Shown here one piece after another: positions 34,325-44,768 of a stretch of DNA of 64,000 nt (position 1 is its first letter; each line of letters starts with the position of its first letter). Source of the stretch: Stenotrophomonas sp. ZAC14D1_NAIMI4_1 (GTDB taxonomy: Bacteria; Pseudomonadota; Gammaproteobacteria; Xanthomonadales; Xanthomonadaceae); assembly GCF_003086775.1 (NCBI RefSeq), contig NZ_CP026001.1:1948407-2012406 (forward strand). Reading direction: 5' to 3'. Below the pieces are notes generated by a model. It had not been told where the DNA came from. It saw only the letters and a program-made list of their open reading frames with translations, and ran no database searches. The position numbers and the translations under genes are program-made.

Positions 34325-35194
34325 TCAATTCAACAGCGTGCCCAGCCGCTGCGCCGCTTCGCGCAGGCGCGGCAGCAGCTGGGTCTGCATCACGCCCAGG
34401 CCGATGCGGCCCGCCTGGGTGCCGATGTTCAGCGCGGCCACCACATCGCCGCTGCGCGAACGCACGGGCACGGCGATCGAGCGCAGGCCGATCTCCAGCT
34501 CCTGGTCGACCAGCGAAACGCCTTCACGACGTACTTTTTCCAGCAGGTCGAGGAAATCATCCATGCGGGTGACGGTGCGGTCGGTGCGTGGCCGCAGCGG
34601 GTTGCGTTCCAGATAGCCTTCCAGCGTGTCGCGCGGCAGGGCGGCAAGCAGCACGCGGCCCATCGACGTGCAGTAGGCTGGCAGGCGGCTGCCCGCACGC
34701 AGGCCGATCGACATGATGCGAACGGTTTCCGCGCGTGCCACGTAAAGGATGTCATCGCCATCAAGCACGCCCAGCGAGCAGGATTCGTGCACGTCATCGC
34801 GCAGGGCATCCAGCACGGGCTGTGCGGCCGCGGTCATCGACGACGAGGCGACGTAGGCGCCGCCCATGCCCAGCACGCGCGGCAGCAGCACGAAACCGCG
34901 GCCCTGCTCGCCCACGTAGCCCAGCTTTTCCAGCGTGTACAGCACGCGCCGCACGGCTGCGCGCGAGATGCCGGTATCGGTGCTGATCTGCGACATCGTC
35001 ACTTCGCGCGGGTGCTGCGAGAACACGCTCAGCACGGCCAGGCCGCGGCCGAGCGAGGTCATGAAATCCGGATCGCCCTGGTTGTCCTGGATCTGCTGCA
35101 TCAGCTCATGGGCCAGTCCACGGTCCTGCGGTGGCGCAGGCGGGCGCTTGGGGCGACGGCTGGGAGGAACGGCAGGCATGGCAGCAGCTTTCAT
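34325..35194 (-). CDS. IclR-family regulator of the pca/qui genes (PcaR/PcaU type)
   Basis: A 289-residue regulator. The N-terminal winged helix-turn-helix (about 50-115) reads FMTSLGRGLAVLSVFSQHP then STDTGISRAAVRRVLYTLEK, close to the PcaR/PcaU/PobR branch. The C-terminal effector domain (about 130-285) shows YVARAETVRIMSIGLRAGSR and YCTSMGRVLLAALP. It lies between the pca operon and quiA, 86 nt behind quiA on the same strand. PcaR/PcaU-type sites upstream of quiC, pcaI and quiA make it the likely activator, with protocatechuate or 3-oxoadipate as effector. The start could also be the ATG at 35179. Confidence 0.88.
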   Translation of the reverse strand: MKAAAMPAVPPSRRPKRPPAPPQDRGLAHELMQQIQDNQGDPDFMTSLGRGLAVLSVFSQHPREVTMSQISTDTGISRAAVRRVLYTLEKLGYVGEQGRGFVLLPRVLGMGGAYVASSSMTAAAQPVLDALRDDVHESCSLGVLDGDDILYVARAETVRIMSIGLRAGSRLPAYCTSMGRVLLAALPRDTLEGYLERNPLRPRTDRTVTRMDDFLDLLEKVRREGVSLVDQELEIGLRSIAVPVRSRSGDVVAALNIGTQAGRIGLGVMQTQLLPRLREAAQRLGTLLN

Positions 35195-35280
35195 CAGGTT
35201 CGACCTTGCATGGTAAGCGCTGGAACCGGTAACCGGTACCCACGCGGCGCAGCCTGCCAGGCTGCACCGCGTGGCACGGC

Positions 35281-37704
35281 TCACTTGCGCTCGGGCAGCG
35301 CGTAGGCGATCACGTAGTCGCCACGGTCCGGCGACTGGCGTGCGCCACCGGCGGAAATCACCACGTACTGGCGGCCGGTCTTCGGCGACACGTAGGTCAT
35401 CGGCGTGCCCTGGCTGCCGACCGGCATGCGAGCCTTCCAGACTTCCTCGCCGGTGCGGCTGTCATAGGCGCGCAGGTAGTAATCCTGCGTACCGGCGAAG
35501 AACAGCAGGCCCGACTGCGTAGCCAGCGAACCACCCAGCGTCGGCATGCCGATCGGAATCGGCAGGCCCATCTTGATGCCCATCGGCCCGGTGTCCTTCA
35601 CCGTGCCCACCGGCACCTGCCAGACCAGCTGGCGGGTGGCCAGGTTGATCGCCGACATCGTGCCGAACGGGGGCTTCTGGCAGGGGATGCCCAGCTTGGA
35701 CAGGAAGCGGTCGCGCAGCGAGCCGTACGGCGTGCCGGTCTGCGACGCCGCACCCATTTCCACGCCACCGTCGCCGCTGGTCATCTGCGCGCGCGGGATG
35801 AGCTTGGTCCACAGGCCCAGGCGCATGTCGTTGACGAACAGATAGCCGGTGGTCGGGTCGATCGAGGCACTGCCCCAGTTCATGCCGCCCAGCGAACCCG
35901 GCCACTGCAGCGCGAGGTCTTCGCCCGGGGGCGTGTACATGCCGTCGTAGCGGAACTGCTTGAACTGGATGCGGCACAGCATCTGGTCGATCGGGGTGGC
36001 GCCCCACATGTCCGATTCGGTCAGCGTCTGTGCACCGATCTGCGGCAGGCCGACCGACAGCGGCTGGGTCGCGGCATAGCGCTCGCCCTGTGCATTGCCC
36101 TGCGGCGCGGGGATGTTGCGCACCTCGCTGATCGGCACGCCGGTCTGGCGGTTGAGCATGAAGATCTGCCCGGCCTTGGTGATCTGCAGCAGGGCCGGCA
36201 GCGTGCCGCCCTTGCCGTCGGGCACGTCGGTCAGGGTCGGCTGCGCGGGCAGGTCGTAGTCCCACAGATCGTGGTGCACGGTCTGGTAGACCCAGCGTTC
36301 CTTGCCGGTGGCAACATCCAGCGCGACCACGGCCGAGCTGTACTTGTCATCCTGCGGGGTCCGCTCGCCGGCCCACTGGTCCGGGGTGGTGTTGCCGGTG
36401 GGCAGGTAGACCAGGCCCAGCTGCGGGTCGTAGGCCATCGAGGTCCACACGTTCGGAGTGGCGCGGGTGTAGTGGATCGACGGATCCAGCGGCACGTCCG
36501 GGGTTTCCTTGGACAGATCCCAGACCCAGGCCAGCGCACCGGTACGCACGTTGTAGGCACGCACCACGCCGGACGGTTCACCTACTTCGATGTTGTCTGC
36601 CACGCGGCCACCAACCACGATCAGCTCGCCCGCCACCAGCGGCGCGGCGGTGAGCGTATAGAAGCCGGGCTTGATCTCGCCCATGCCGGTCTTCAGGTCG
36701 ACCACGCCGTTGCTGCCGAAGTCCGGGCACAGTGCGCCGGTCTTGGCATCCAGCGCGAACAGGCGCGCATCGATCGAGGTCATCAGGATGCGCTTTTCGC
36801 ACAGGGCCGGGCCGGCGCTGGCGGTTTCGGTGGCCGGCATCGGCGCGGGCGCCGGGGCCGCTGCAGTCGCCGCCGCGGGTGCGGTCGCTGCATCGAAATA
36901 GCCGAGGCCGCGGCAGCGCTGCCAGTTCGGTGCGGTCGCCTTGGGGTCGAAGGCCCAGCGCTGCTTGCCGGAGTCGGCATCGATGGCAATCACCTGGTTG
37001 TGCGGCGTGCACAGGTACAGGGTGTCGCCGATCTGCAGCGGGGTGTTCTGGTCCTCGGCACCGAAGCCGTTGCTTTCCGGCACGTCGCCGGTGTGTGCGG
37101 TCCAGGCAACCTGCAGTTCCTTCACGTTGGCCGGGGTGATCTGGTCCAGCGCGGCGAAGCGGGTGCCGGCAGTGGTGTTGCCCCAGTGCATCCAGTCGCG
37201 CTGTTCAGCGCCCTTGGCCACCGGCACCACCGGCGGCGTGGTGCCCTGCGCGGTCTGTACCGGGCGCGGCTGGAACGCAGACACCGCCGTGCCCAGCAGG
37301 CCAACCAGCAGCACTGCAGCCACGCCATAGGCACCGCGACCGGCAGCCTGGCCGCGGCTGCGGCGCAGCACCGGCCAGGCCAGGGCAACCAGCAGGGCCA
37401 GCACGGCCGGCATCACCAGGCGCGAGACCAGCGGCCAGAACTCCCAACCCGCATCCACCAGCGCCCAGGCCAGCGTGGCCACGAAGGCCAGGCCGTACAG
37501 CAGCGCACCGTTCGGCCGGCGCATCGCCAGCAGCACGCCAGCCACGGCCGACACCGCACCCATCAGCAGGAAATACCAACTGCCCCCCAGCTGTACCAGG
37601 CGAACACCGCCGACCAGCAGAGCCAGGCCGAACAGGGTCACCAGGATGCCGAGCAGGACCACCAGCACACGGCACAGGGCCGGAACTTTCGTCGTCTCGT
37701 CCAC
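35281..37704 (-). CDS. quiA: Membrane PQQ-dependent quinate/shikimate dehydrogenase QuiA
   Basis: An 807-residue quinoprotein. Five N-terminal transmembrane helices (about 1-145) anchor a periplasmic eight-bladed propeller that holds PQQ, the same plan as membrane glucose dehydrogenase. Propeller motifs visible include TPLQIGDTLYLCTPHNQVIA, WDYDLPAQPTL and a C-terminal GGSLATQSGLLFFAGTQD. It oxidises quinate or shikimate and passes electrons to ubiquinone. Sequence alone cannot fully exclude glucose dehydrogenase; the flanking qui/pca genes and the operator favour QuiA. The start is GTG at 37704, with GAGG upstream; no ATG is in frame nearby. A low-complexity Ala/Pro linker lies near residue 280. 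Confidence 0.85.
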   Translation of the reverse strand: MDETTKVPALCRVLVVLLGILVTLFGLALLVGGVRLVQLGGSWYFLLMGAVSAVAGVLLAMRRPNGALLYGLAFVATLAWALVDAGWEFWPLVSRLVMPAVLALLVALAWPVLRRSRGQAAGRGAYGVAAVLLVGLLGTAVSAFQPRPVQTAQGTTPPVVPVAKGAEQRDWMHWGNTTAGTRFAALDQITPANVKELQVAWTAHTGDVPESNGFGAEDQNTPLQIGDTLYLCTPHNQVIAIDADSGKQRWAFDPKATAPNWQRCRGLGYFDAATAPAAATAAAPAPAPMPATETASAGPALCEKRILMTSIDARLFALDAKTGALCPDFGSNGVVDLKTGMGEIKPGFYTLTAAPLVAGELIVVGGRVADNIEVGEPSGVVRAYNVRTGALAWVWDLSKETPDVPLDPSIHYTRATPNVWTSMAYDPQLGLVYLPTGNTTPDQWAGERTPQDDKYSSAVVALDVATGKERWVYQTVHHDLWDYDLPAQPTLTDVPDGKGGTLPALLQITKAGQIFMLNRQTGVPISEVRNIPAPQGNAQGERYAATQPLSVGLPQIGAQTLTESDMWGATPIDQMLCRIQFKQFRYDGMYTPPGEDLALQWPGSLGGMNWGSASIDPTTGYLFVNDMRLGLWTKLIPRAQMTSGDGGVEMGAASQTGTPYGSLRDRFLSKLGIPCQKPPFGTMSAINLATRQLVWQVPVGTVKDTGPMGIKMGLPIPIGMPTLGGSLATQSGLLFFAGTQDYYLRAYDSRTGEEVWKARMPVGSQGTPMTYVSPKTGRQYVVISAGGARQSPDRGDYVIAYALPERK

Positions 37705-37862
37705 GTTGCATGAACCTCATTGCGAAGAACCCGCACGGAGGCGGGCAAAGCCCCGCGCGCGCCAGGCGTGGCGGGGGCCGTCGGCATCCCGGGCGGCTGC
37801 GGGCCATGGCGGCGGGCAGGCGTCGGCCTGCTTATGACGCAGGCTGGGTGAATGACCGGTTA

Positions 37863-37892
37863 GGGCGATTATCGCACGCGTGTGCGATTTTG
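37863..37892. promoter_or_regulatory. PcaR/PcaU-type operator pair upstream of quiA
   Basis: GGGCGATTATCGCAC (37863-37877) matches the recalled PcaR consensus at 12 of 15 positions. A facing half-site GTGCGATTTTG lies at 37882-37892. The pair sits about 160-190 nt upstream of the quiA start, in the divergent gap with apt. Confidence 0.65.
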
Positions 37893-38002
37893 GCGTGACG
37901 CCAGCGCGCCACCGGTGGAACGCAGCGGCGCGGTGGTGCCGGGAACGGGCAGGGCAGGGGCGAACCGGTTACCCTATGCCGCCATACAAGCTGGTAGCTG
38001 CA

Positions 38003-38542
38003 ATGACCGACGCCACCGTGGCCGTCCCCGCCTGGGCTTCGCGCCTGCGCGATATCGCCGATTTCCCGAAGCCCGGCATCCTGTTCAAGGACATCATGCC
38101 GCTGCTGGCCCACGGCGAAGACTTCCGCGGCGCGATCTCGGCCATGGCCGACCGTTGGCGCGGGCAGCAGCTGGATGCCATCGTCGGCATCGAATCGCGC
38201 GGGTTCATCCTGGGCGCCGCCATGGCGCTGGAACTGGGCGTGGGCTTCGTGCCGGTGCGCAAGCCGGGCAAGCTGCCGGGCAAGGTGCTGCGCGAGGAAT
38301 ACACGCTGGAATACCGCAGCGACTGCATCGAAGTACATGCAGACGCACTGCCGGCCGGCGCGCGCGTGGCCATCATCGATGACGTGCTGGCCACCGGCGG
38401 CACCCTGGGCGCCGCGCTGTCGCTGGTACGCCGCCTGGGCGTTGAAGTGGTGGGTGCCGGCGTGCTGGTCGAGCTGGACGGCCTGGGCGGTCGCGCCCGC
38501 TGGGAAGCCGGCCTGCCGTTGCACACCGAACTGGTGTTCTGA
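38003..38542 (+). CDS. apt: Adenine phosphoribosyltransferase
   Basis: A 179-residue purine-salvage enzyme that makes AMP from adenine and PRPP. The PRPP-binding motif is [13 protein letters not shown]. The adenine-side segments [16 protein letters not shown] and [11 protein letters not shown] are typical of Apt. The start at 38003 gives a normal length; the frame is open upstream to 37880 but that part looks non-coding. It is divergent from quiA and shares its promoter region by position only. Confidence 0.95.
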   Translation: MTDATVAVPAWASRLRDIADFPKPGILFKDIMPLLAHGEDFRGAISAMADRWRGQQLDAIVGIESRGFILGAAMALELGVGFVPVRKPGKLPGKVLREEYTLEYRSDCIEVHADALPAGARVAIIDDVLATGGTLGAALSLVRRLGVEVVGAGVLVELDGLGGRARWEAGLPLHTELVF

Positions 38543-38570
38543 GCAGGACGGATCGAATCACCGCACTCCG

Positions 38571-38627
38571 GTAGTTGCCAACCTTGGTTGGCATTGCCCG
38601 GGATGGCCAACCAAGGTTGGCCGCTAC
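38571..38627. repeat. Inverted SMAG pair after apt
   Basis: GTAGTTGCCAACC... at 38571-38593 and the facing ...GGTTGGCCGCTAC unit at 38605-38627, between the convergent apt and dbpA genes. Confidence 0.85.
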
Positions 38628-38631
38628 CAGA

Positions 38632-40008
38632 TCACATCATCCGCACGCGGAAGCGACGGCCCTTGATCTTGCCGGCTTCCAGCTTCGCGACCGCCTTGTT
38701 GACCTGCTCACGGGCGATGGCCACGTAGGAGCGGGTCGGGAAAATCGCGATCTTGCCGATGTGCTTGCCCGACAGGCCGGCGTCGCCGGTCAGTGCGCCG
38801 AGGATGTCGCCCGGGCGCAGCTTGTCGGTCTTGCCGCCATCGATGCGCAGGGTGCGCATCGCCGCCTGCGGCAGCTCGGCCGGGCGCGAAGTCGCCAGCG
38901 GCGTCTTCTGCCAGTCCAGCGGCTGGCCCAGGTGCGCTTCCACCGCCTCGGCACGGGTCTTTTCGCGGCCGGCCACCAGGCTGATCGCCAGGCCGCTGGC
39001 ACCGGCGCGGCCGGTACGGCCCACGCGGTGCTGGTAGCTTTCCACGTCGGTGGGCAGCTCGTAGTTGATCACCGCGGCCAGCTCTTCCACGTCCAGGCCG
39101 CGCGCGGCGACGTCGCTGGCCACCAGCACGTTGCAGCTTCGGTTGGCCAGGCGGAGCAGCACTTCCTCGCGGTCACGCTGTTCCATGTCGCCATGCAGGG
39201 CCAGCGCCGAGAACCCGAACTGCTGCAGCGAGTTGGCGACCTCGTCCACGTCCTTGCGGGTGTTGCAGAACACCACCGCCGATTCCGGCGTGTACTTCAG
39301 CAGCAGGCCGGCCAGCGCCTTCTGCCGGTGGGCCGGTTCCACTTCGCAGAACAGGTGGCGGATGGCCGGGGCCTGGTCGGCGCCTTCCACGGTCACTTCC
39401 AGCGCGTCGCGCAGCAGGTCGCGGGCGATCTCGCGGATGCTGTCGGGGAAGGTGGCCGAGAACAGCAGGGTCTGGCGGTCCTTGTGGGTGCGGCCGGCGA
39501 TCTCGCGGATCGGCTCTTCAAAGCCCATGTCCAGCATGCGGTCGGCTTCGTCCAGCACCAGGGTGCGCACCGCGCCCAGGTTCAGGGCGCGCTTGCGGGC
39601 CAGCTCCTGCACGCGGCCGGGGGTGCCGACCACCACGTGCGGATCATGGCCTTCCAGCGAGGCCAGCTGCGGGCCCAGCGGCACGCCACCGACCAGCAGC
39701 AGCAGCTTCAGGTTGGGGATGCCGGTGGCCAGCTTGCGGATCTGCTTGGCAACCTGGTCGGCCAGTTCGCGGGTGGGGCACAGCACCAGCGCCTGCACGC
39801 GGATCAGGCTGGGGTCGATGGCCTGCAGCAGGCCAAGGCCGAAGGCGGCGGTCTTGCCGCTGCCGGTCGGCGCCTGTGCAATCACATCGCAGCGATCCAG
39901 GATCGCCGGCAGGCTCTGCGCCTGGATCGGCGTGAGAGTGGTATAGCCGAGGGCGTCCAGGCCGGGCTGCAGGGCCGGGCTCAGCGGCAGGGTCGAAAAG
40001 TCAGTCAT
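38632..40008 (-). CDS. dbpA: ATP-dependent RNA helicase DbpA
   Basis: A 458-residue DEAD-box helicase for large-subunit ribosome assembly. Motifs in order: APTGSGKT (I), PTRELA (Ia), TPGR (Ib), DEADRML (II), SAT (III), ARGLD (V) and HRVGRTGRAG (VI). A C-terminal domain of about 75 residues (RIDGGKTDKLRPGDILGAL) is the DbpA RNA-binding domain that recognises 23S hairpin 92. The start at 40008 fits the family; the frame runs on upstream through SMAG repeats. Confidence 0.94.
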   Translation of the reverse strand: MTDFSTLPLSPALQPGLDALGYTTLTPIQAQSLPAILDRCDVIAQAPTGSGKTAAFGLGLLQAIDPSLIRVQALVLCPTRELADQVAKQIRKLATGIPNLKLLLLVGGVPLGPQLASLEGHDPHVVVGTPGRVQELARKRALNLGAVRTLVLDEADRMLDMGFEEPIREIAGRTHKDRQTLLFSATFPDSIREIARDLLRDALEVTVEGADQAPAIRHLFCEVEPAHRQKALAGLLLKYTPESAVVFCNTRKDVDEVANSLQQFGFSALALHGDMEQRDREEVLLRLANRSCNVLVASDVAARGLDVEELAAVINYELPTDVESYQHRVGRTGRAGASGLAISLVAGREKTRAEAVEAHLGQPLDWQKTPLATSRPAELPQAAMRTLRIDGGKTDKLRPGDILGALTGDAGLSGKHIGKIAIFPTRSYVAIAREQVNKAVAKLEAGKIKGRRFRVRMM

Positions 40009-40053
40009 GGCACATTGTACCTGTGCGCGGGGCCGGTCCCGCTCCGGGCCTTC

Positions 40054-40149
40054 ATCCACGCATGGCGTGGATCTACCGGGGCGGGGCTGCATCCACGCAT
40101 GGCGTAGATCTACCGTGCGCGATCCAGTAGATCCACGCCATGCGTGGAT
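40054..40149. repeat. Three SMAG units upstream of dbpA
   Basis: ATCCACGC-ATG-GCGTGGATCTAC at 40054-40076, the same with one arm mismatch at 40091-40113, and the inverse GTAG-headed form at 40127-40149. Confidence 0.85.
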
Positions 40150-40165
40150 GACATTGCCCCGGTAC

Positions 40166-40438
40166 TCAGCCCAGCCCGATGGCTGCCAACCGCACGGCCA
40201 TCGCCTGCAGCTGCGCTGGCGTCGCCGGATGTCCATCGGCCTGCGGCCCCAGCAGCAGCTGGTGGAACCACGGGTTGGCGTGCCGTGTGTCGAAGTCGAA
40301 CGAGCAGGTCGCCCGCACGCCCATCACGGCCTGCACGATCCCGATCAGCGTGTCCTCCGCCTCGTCGGCATTGCCCGGCCCGTAGCGGTCATCGAGCAGT
40401 CGTAGTGGAATCGGCAGCAGGGCGGGCGAGGCGGTCAT
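40166..40438 (-). CDS. Small conserved-looking hypothetical protein
   Basis: A 90-residue ORF that I do not recognise. It has a plausible protein composition (PIPLRLLDDRYGPG, TCSFDFDTRHANPWFHQLLL), no signal peptide and no transmembrane helix. It lies between SMAG repeats, in the same direction as its neighbours dbpA and the YeiH-like gene. The ORF avoids the repeats at both ends, which supports it being real. No function is proposed. Confidence 0.55.
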   Translation of the reverse strand: MTASPALLPIPLRLLDDRYGPGNADEAEDTLIGIVQAVMGVRATCSFDFDTRHANPWFHQLLLGPQADGHPATPAQLQAMAVRLAAIGLG

Positions 40439-40461
40439 GCCCCAAGTCTAAGCTCACGCCC

Positions 40462-40484
40462 GCAGATCCACGCCATGCGTGGAT
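40462..40484. repeat. Single SMAG unit with GCAG instead of GTAG
   Basis: Arms ATCCACGC / GCGTGGAT around CAT; the head reads GCAG. Confidence 0.7.
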
Positions 40485-40500
40485 GGCATGGCCCCGGCGC

Positions 40501-41580
40501 TCAGCCCAGCACCGCCAGCACACCCTGGTGGATGGCCAGCCCACCCAGCAGCAGCCACGCGAACAGGATCGATGCCAGCAGCAGCGGCTTCAGCCCGGCC
40601 TGGCGCAGCGCCGACACATGCGTGGTCAGGCCCAGCGCGGCCATGGCCATCGCCAGCAGCACGGTGTCCAGCTGCACCAGCCCGGCCTGCACGCCCGCCG
40701 GCAGTAGATGCAGCGAATTGAAACCGGCCACCGCGACGAACCCGAACGCGAACCACGGCACCACGATGCGCGGCGTGCTGCCATCGGCCGCCGCCTTGCC
40801 ACCGCGTGCCAGCCACAGCGACAGCACCACCAGGAACGGCGCCAGCAGCATCACCCGCACCATCTTGGTGATGACCGCGGTATCGGCGGCCGACTCGCTC
40901 ACCGCGCGGCCGGCGGCCACCACCTGCGCCACCTCGTGCATGGTCGCACCGGTGAACAGCCCGTACTGGCGCGCGTCCATGGCCAGCAAGCCATGCGACT
41001 GCACCAGTGCATACAGCGCCGGGTACAGGAACATCGCCAGCGTGCCGAACACCACGACCGTCGAGACCGCCACGGTGACCTGTGCCGCCCGCCCGCGCAC
41101 CACCGGCTCGGCGGCCATCACCGCCGCCGCGCCGCAGATGGCGCTGCCGGCGCCGATCAGCATCGCCGCCTCGCGGTCCATCCTGAAAACACGCACGCCC
41201 AGCCAGCACGCAAGCCCGAAGGTGCTGGCCACCACCAGTGCATCCATCGCCACGCCGGCCACGCCTACATGGCCGATGTCCTGGAAGGTCAGGCGCAGGC
41301 CATACAGCACGATGCCGGCGCGCAGCAGCCAGTGCTTGGAAAAGCCGACACCGGCTGCGCTGCCCGGCGCCAGCCGCGGGTAGAACGTATTGCCGACCAC
41401 GATGCCGGCGACGATGGCCACGGTCAGTGCACTCAGGCCATGGGCCTGCAGCCAGGGCAGCTCGGCCAGAGACAGCGATGCCGCCGCCACCAGGCCCACC
41501 AGCAGCAGGCCGGGCAGGCGCGGCTGCCAGCGCTGGCGCAGGGCGGGCAGAGACCAGGGGGAGAGGGTGGAGGCGTTCAT
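40501..41580 (-). CDS. YeiH/PSE-family putative sulfate exporter
   Basis: A 359-residue inner-membrane protein with about ten hydrophobic helices. Family stretches include FYPRLAPGSAAGVGFSKHWL and GAGSAICGAAAVMAAEPVV in the middle, followed by ATMHEVAQVVAAG. The family (YeiH, DUF819-related) is named for sulfate export only by weak inference, so the substrate is open. It is divergent from a LysR-type gene across a short AT-rich gap of 102 bp, the usual layout for a transporter controlled by its neighbour. Confidence 0.88.
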   Translation of the reverse strand: MNASTLSPWSLPALRQRWQPRLPGLLLVGLVAAASLSLAELPWLQAHGLSALTVAIVAGIVVGNTFYPRLAPGSAAGVGFSKHWLLRAGIVLYGLRLTFQDIGHVGVAGVAMDALVVASTFGLACWLGVRVFRMDREAAMLIGAGSAICGAAAVMAAEPVVRGRAAQVTVAVSTVVVFGTLAMFLYPALYALVQSHGLLAMDARQYGLFTGATMHEVAQVVAAGRAVSESAADTAVITKMVRVMLLAPFLVVLSLWLARGGKAAADGSTPRIVVPWFAFGFVAVAGFNSLHLLPAGVQAGLVQLDTVLLAMAMAALGLTTHVSALRQAGLKPLLLASILFAWLLLGGLAIHQGVLAVLG

Positions 41581-41682
41581 GGCGGGGCGAGGGCTGAGGA
41601 GATGCGCACAGAGTGCGCTCGCCCGAATGACCCGTAAAACGAATAATATTGTTGAAACCTACCTATCAAGAAGGTAAATGCC

Positions 41683-42561
41683 ATGCGCTTGACGCTGCGC
41701 CAGCTGCAGGTCTTCGTGGCCATTGCCGACCATGGCAGCACCACCGCCGCCGGCCAGGCGATCGCGCTTTCACAGTCCGCCAGCAGCGCCGCCCTGCAGG
41801 AACTGGAGGCCCATTTCGGCACGCCGCTGTTCGACCGTATTGGTCGCCGCCTGGCCCTGAACGGCCATGGCCGCGCCCTGCTGGAACCGGCCCGTGCGCT
41901 GCTGGTCAACGCCGCCGATCTGGAGCGCCAGCTCGCTGCCGGCGGCGATCCCGGCCAGGGCGCGCCGCTGCGGCTGGTGCTGGCCGCCAGTACCACCATC
42001 GGCAACTACCTGCTGCCGCCGCGGATTGCCGCGCTGTTGCGGCAGGCCCCCCAGGCCGAGGTCGACCTTCGCATCGACAACAGCGCGGGCGTGGTCGCCG
42101 CCGTGCAGCGCCTGGACGTGGACGCCGGCCTGATCGAGGGCCCGTGCCACGAGCGTGGCCTGCAGGTGACCCCGTGGCAGCAGGACCCGCTGGTGATCGT
42201 GGCTGCCGCCGACGCGCCCGCGCGCTGGTCGCTGGACGAACTGCGCGGCGCCCGCTGGCTGCTGCGCGAGCCGGGTTCCGGCACCCGTGAAGCGGTGGAA
42301 CAGGCGTTGCTGCCACACCTGCACGGCTTCGCCCAGACCCTGCAGCTGGGCAATACCGAAGCCATCAAGCAGGCCGCCATCGCCGGCCTCGGCGTGGCCT
42401 GCCTGTCGCGTCACGCGCTGGAAGAGCCGCTGGCCCTGGGCCGACTGCGCGTGCTGGAGACCCCGTTGCCCCTCCTGCAACGTACGCTGTGGCTGGTACG
42501 CCATCCCGGCAAGCAATGGCTGCCGGGCCTGCAGGCGTTGCTGGGGGAGGCGCAGCGGTAG
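41683..42561 (+). CDS. LysR-family regulator divergent from the YeiH-like exporter
   Basis: A 292-residue LysR-type protein. The N-terminal helix-turn-helix (LRQLQVFVAIADHGSTTAAG to ALQELEAHFGTPLFDRIGRR) is followed by a periplasmic-binding-like effector domain (about 90-290). It resembles the CysB/YeiE-CbbR branch in layout, and its position suggests it controls the divergent exporter. The AT-rich spacer (AATAATATTGTTG) probably holds the operator. Its TAG stop codon is at the same time the GTAG of the first of three tandem SMAG repeats. Confidence 0.9.
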   Translation: MRLTLRQLQVFVAIADHGSTTAAGQAIALSQSASSAALQELEAHFGTPLFDRIGRRLALNGHGRALLEPARALLVNAADLERQLAAGGDPGQGAPLRLVLAASTTIGNYLLPPRIAALLRQAPQAEVDLRIDNSAGVVAAVQRLDVDAGLIEGPCHERGLQVTPWQQDPLVIVAAADAPARWSLDELRGARWLLREPGSGTREAVEQALLPHLHGFAQTLQLGNTEAIKQAAIAGLGVACLSRHALEEPLALGRLRVLETPLPLLQRTLWLVRHPGKQWLPGLQALLGEAQR

Positions 42562-42705
42562 AGTCGACCGTTGGTCGGCCATGTGCCTTGGTAGAGTCGA
42601 CCGTTGGTCGACCATGCGCCTTGGTAGAGTCGACCGTTGGTCGACTATCGCGCAGCGCGGGCCTGCCCCCAGATCGAAGAACAGTCGACCAACGGTCGAC
42701 TCTAC
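42558..42705. repeat. Three tandem SMAG units at 33-bp spacing plus one inverted unit
   Basis: GTAGAGTCGACC-type units start at 42558, 42591 and 42624 (period 33 bp) with arms GTCGACC / GGTCGAC, the first diverged in its second arm. An inverted copy ending in CTAC lies at 42684-42705. The first GTAG contains the stop codon of the LysR gene. Confidence 0.9.
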
Positions 42706-42737
42706 CGCCGAGATTCCGACTGACGCCCGGCAACCGG

Positions 42738-42743
42738 TACAAT
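42738..42743 (+). promoter_or_regulatory. Candidate -10 box of uup
   Basis: TACAAT lies 6 nt before the ATG at 42750. Transcription would begin at or next to the start codon, giving a leaderless or nearly leaderless message. No clear -35 box was seen. Confidence 0.4.
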
Positions 42744-42749
42744 GGCCGG

Positions 42750-44633
<1,884 letters not shown>

Positions 44634-44646
44634 TTGCGCGGGATTC

Positions 44647-44750
44647 GTGCGGACCAACGGTCCGCACCTACCGGTAGATCCACGCCATGCGTGGATGGGT
44701 GATCCGTCAGTGCGGACCAACGGTCCGCACCCACCACCAACGGTCCGCAC
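44647..44750. repeat. Mixed SMAG cluster after uup
   Basis: GTGCGGACC / GGTCCGCAC units at 44647-44671 and 44710-44730, a GTAGATCC unit at 44674-44696 and a truncated GTCCGCAC copy at 44736-44750. Confidence 0.8.
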
Positions 44751-44768
44751 CCACCGGAATGCCGGGGG

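Noticed and set aside
35281..37704. Annotation as membrane glucose dehydrogenase (gcd)
   Set aside because: The architecture is the same, but the location in the qui/pca cluster and a PcaU-type site upstream favour the quinate/shikimate enzyme. Sequence alone does not exclude Gcd.
42558..42705. Possible CRISPR array, because of regularly spaced repeats
   Set aside because: Units are palindromic SMAG elements with short near-identical spacers, only three direct copies, and no cas genes.
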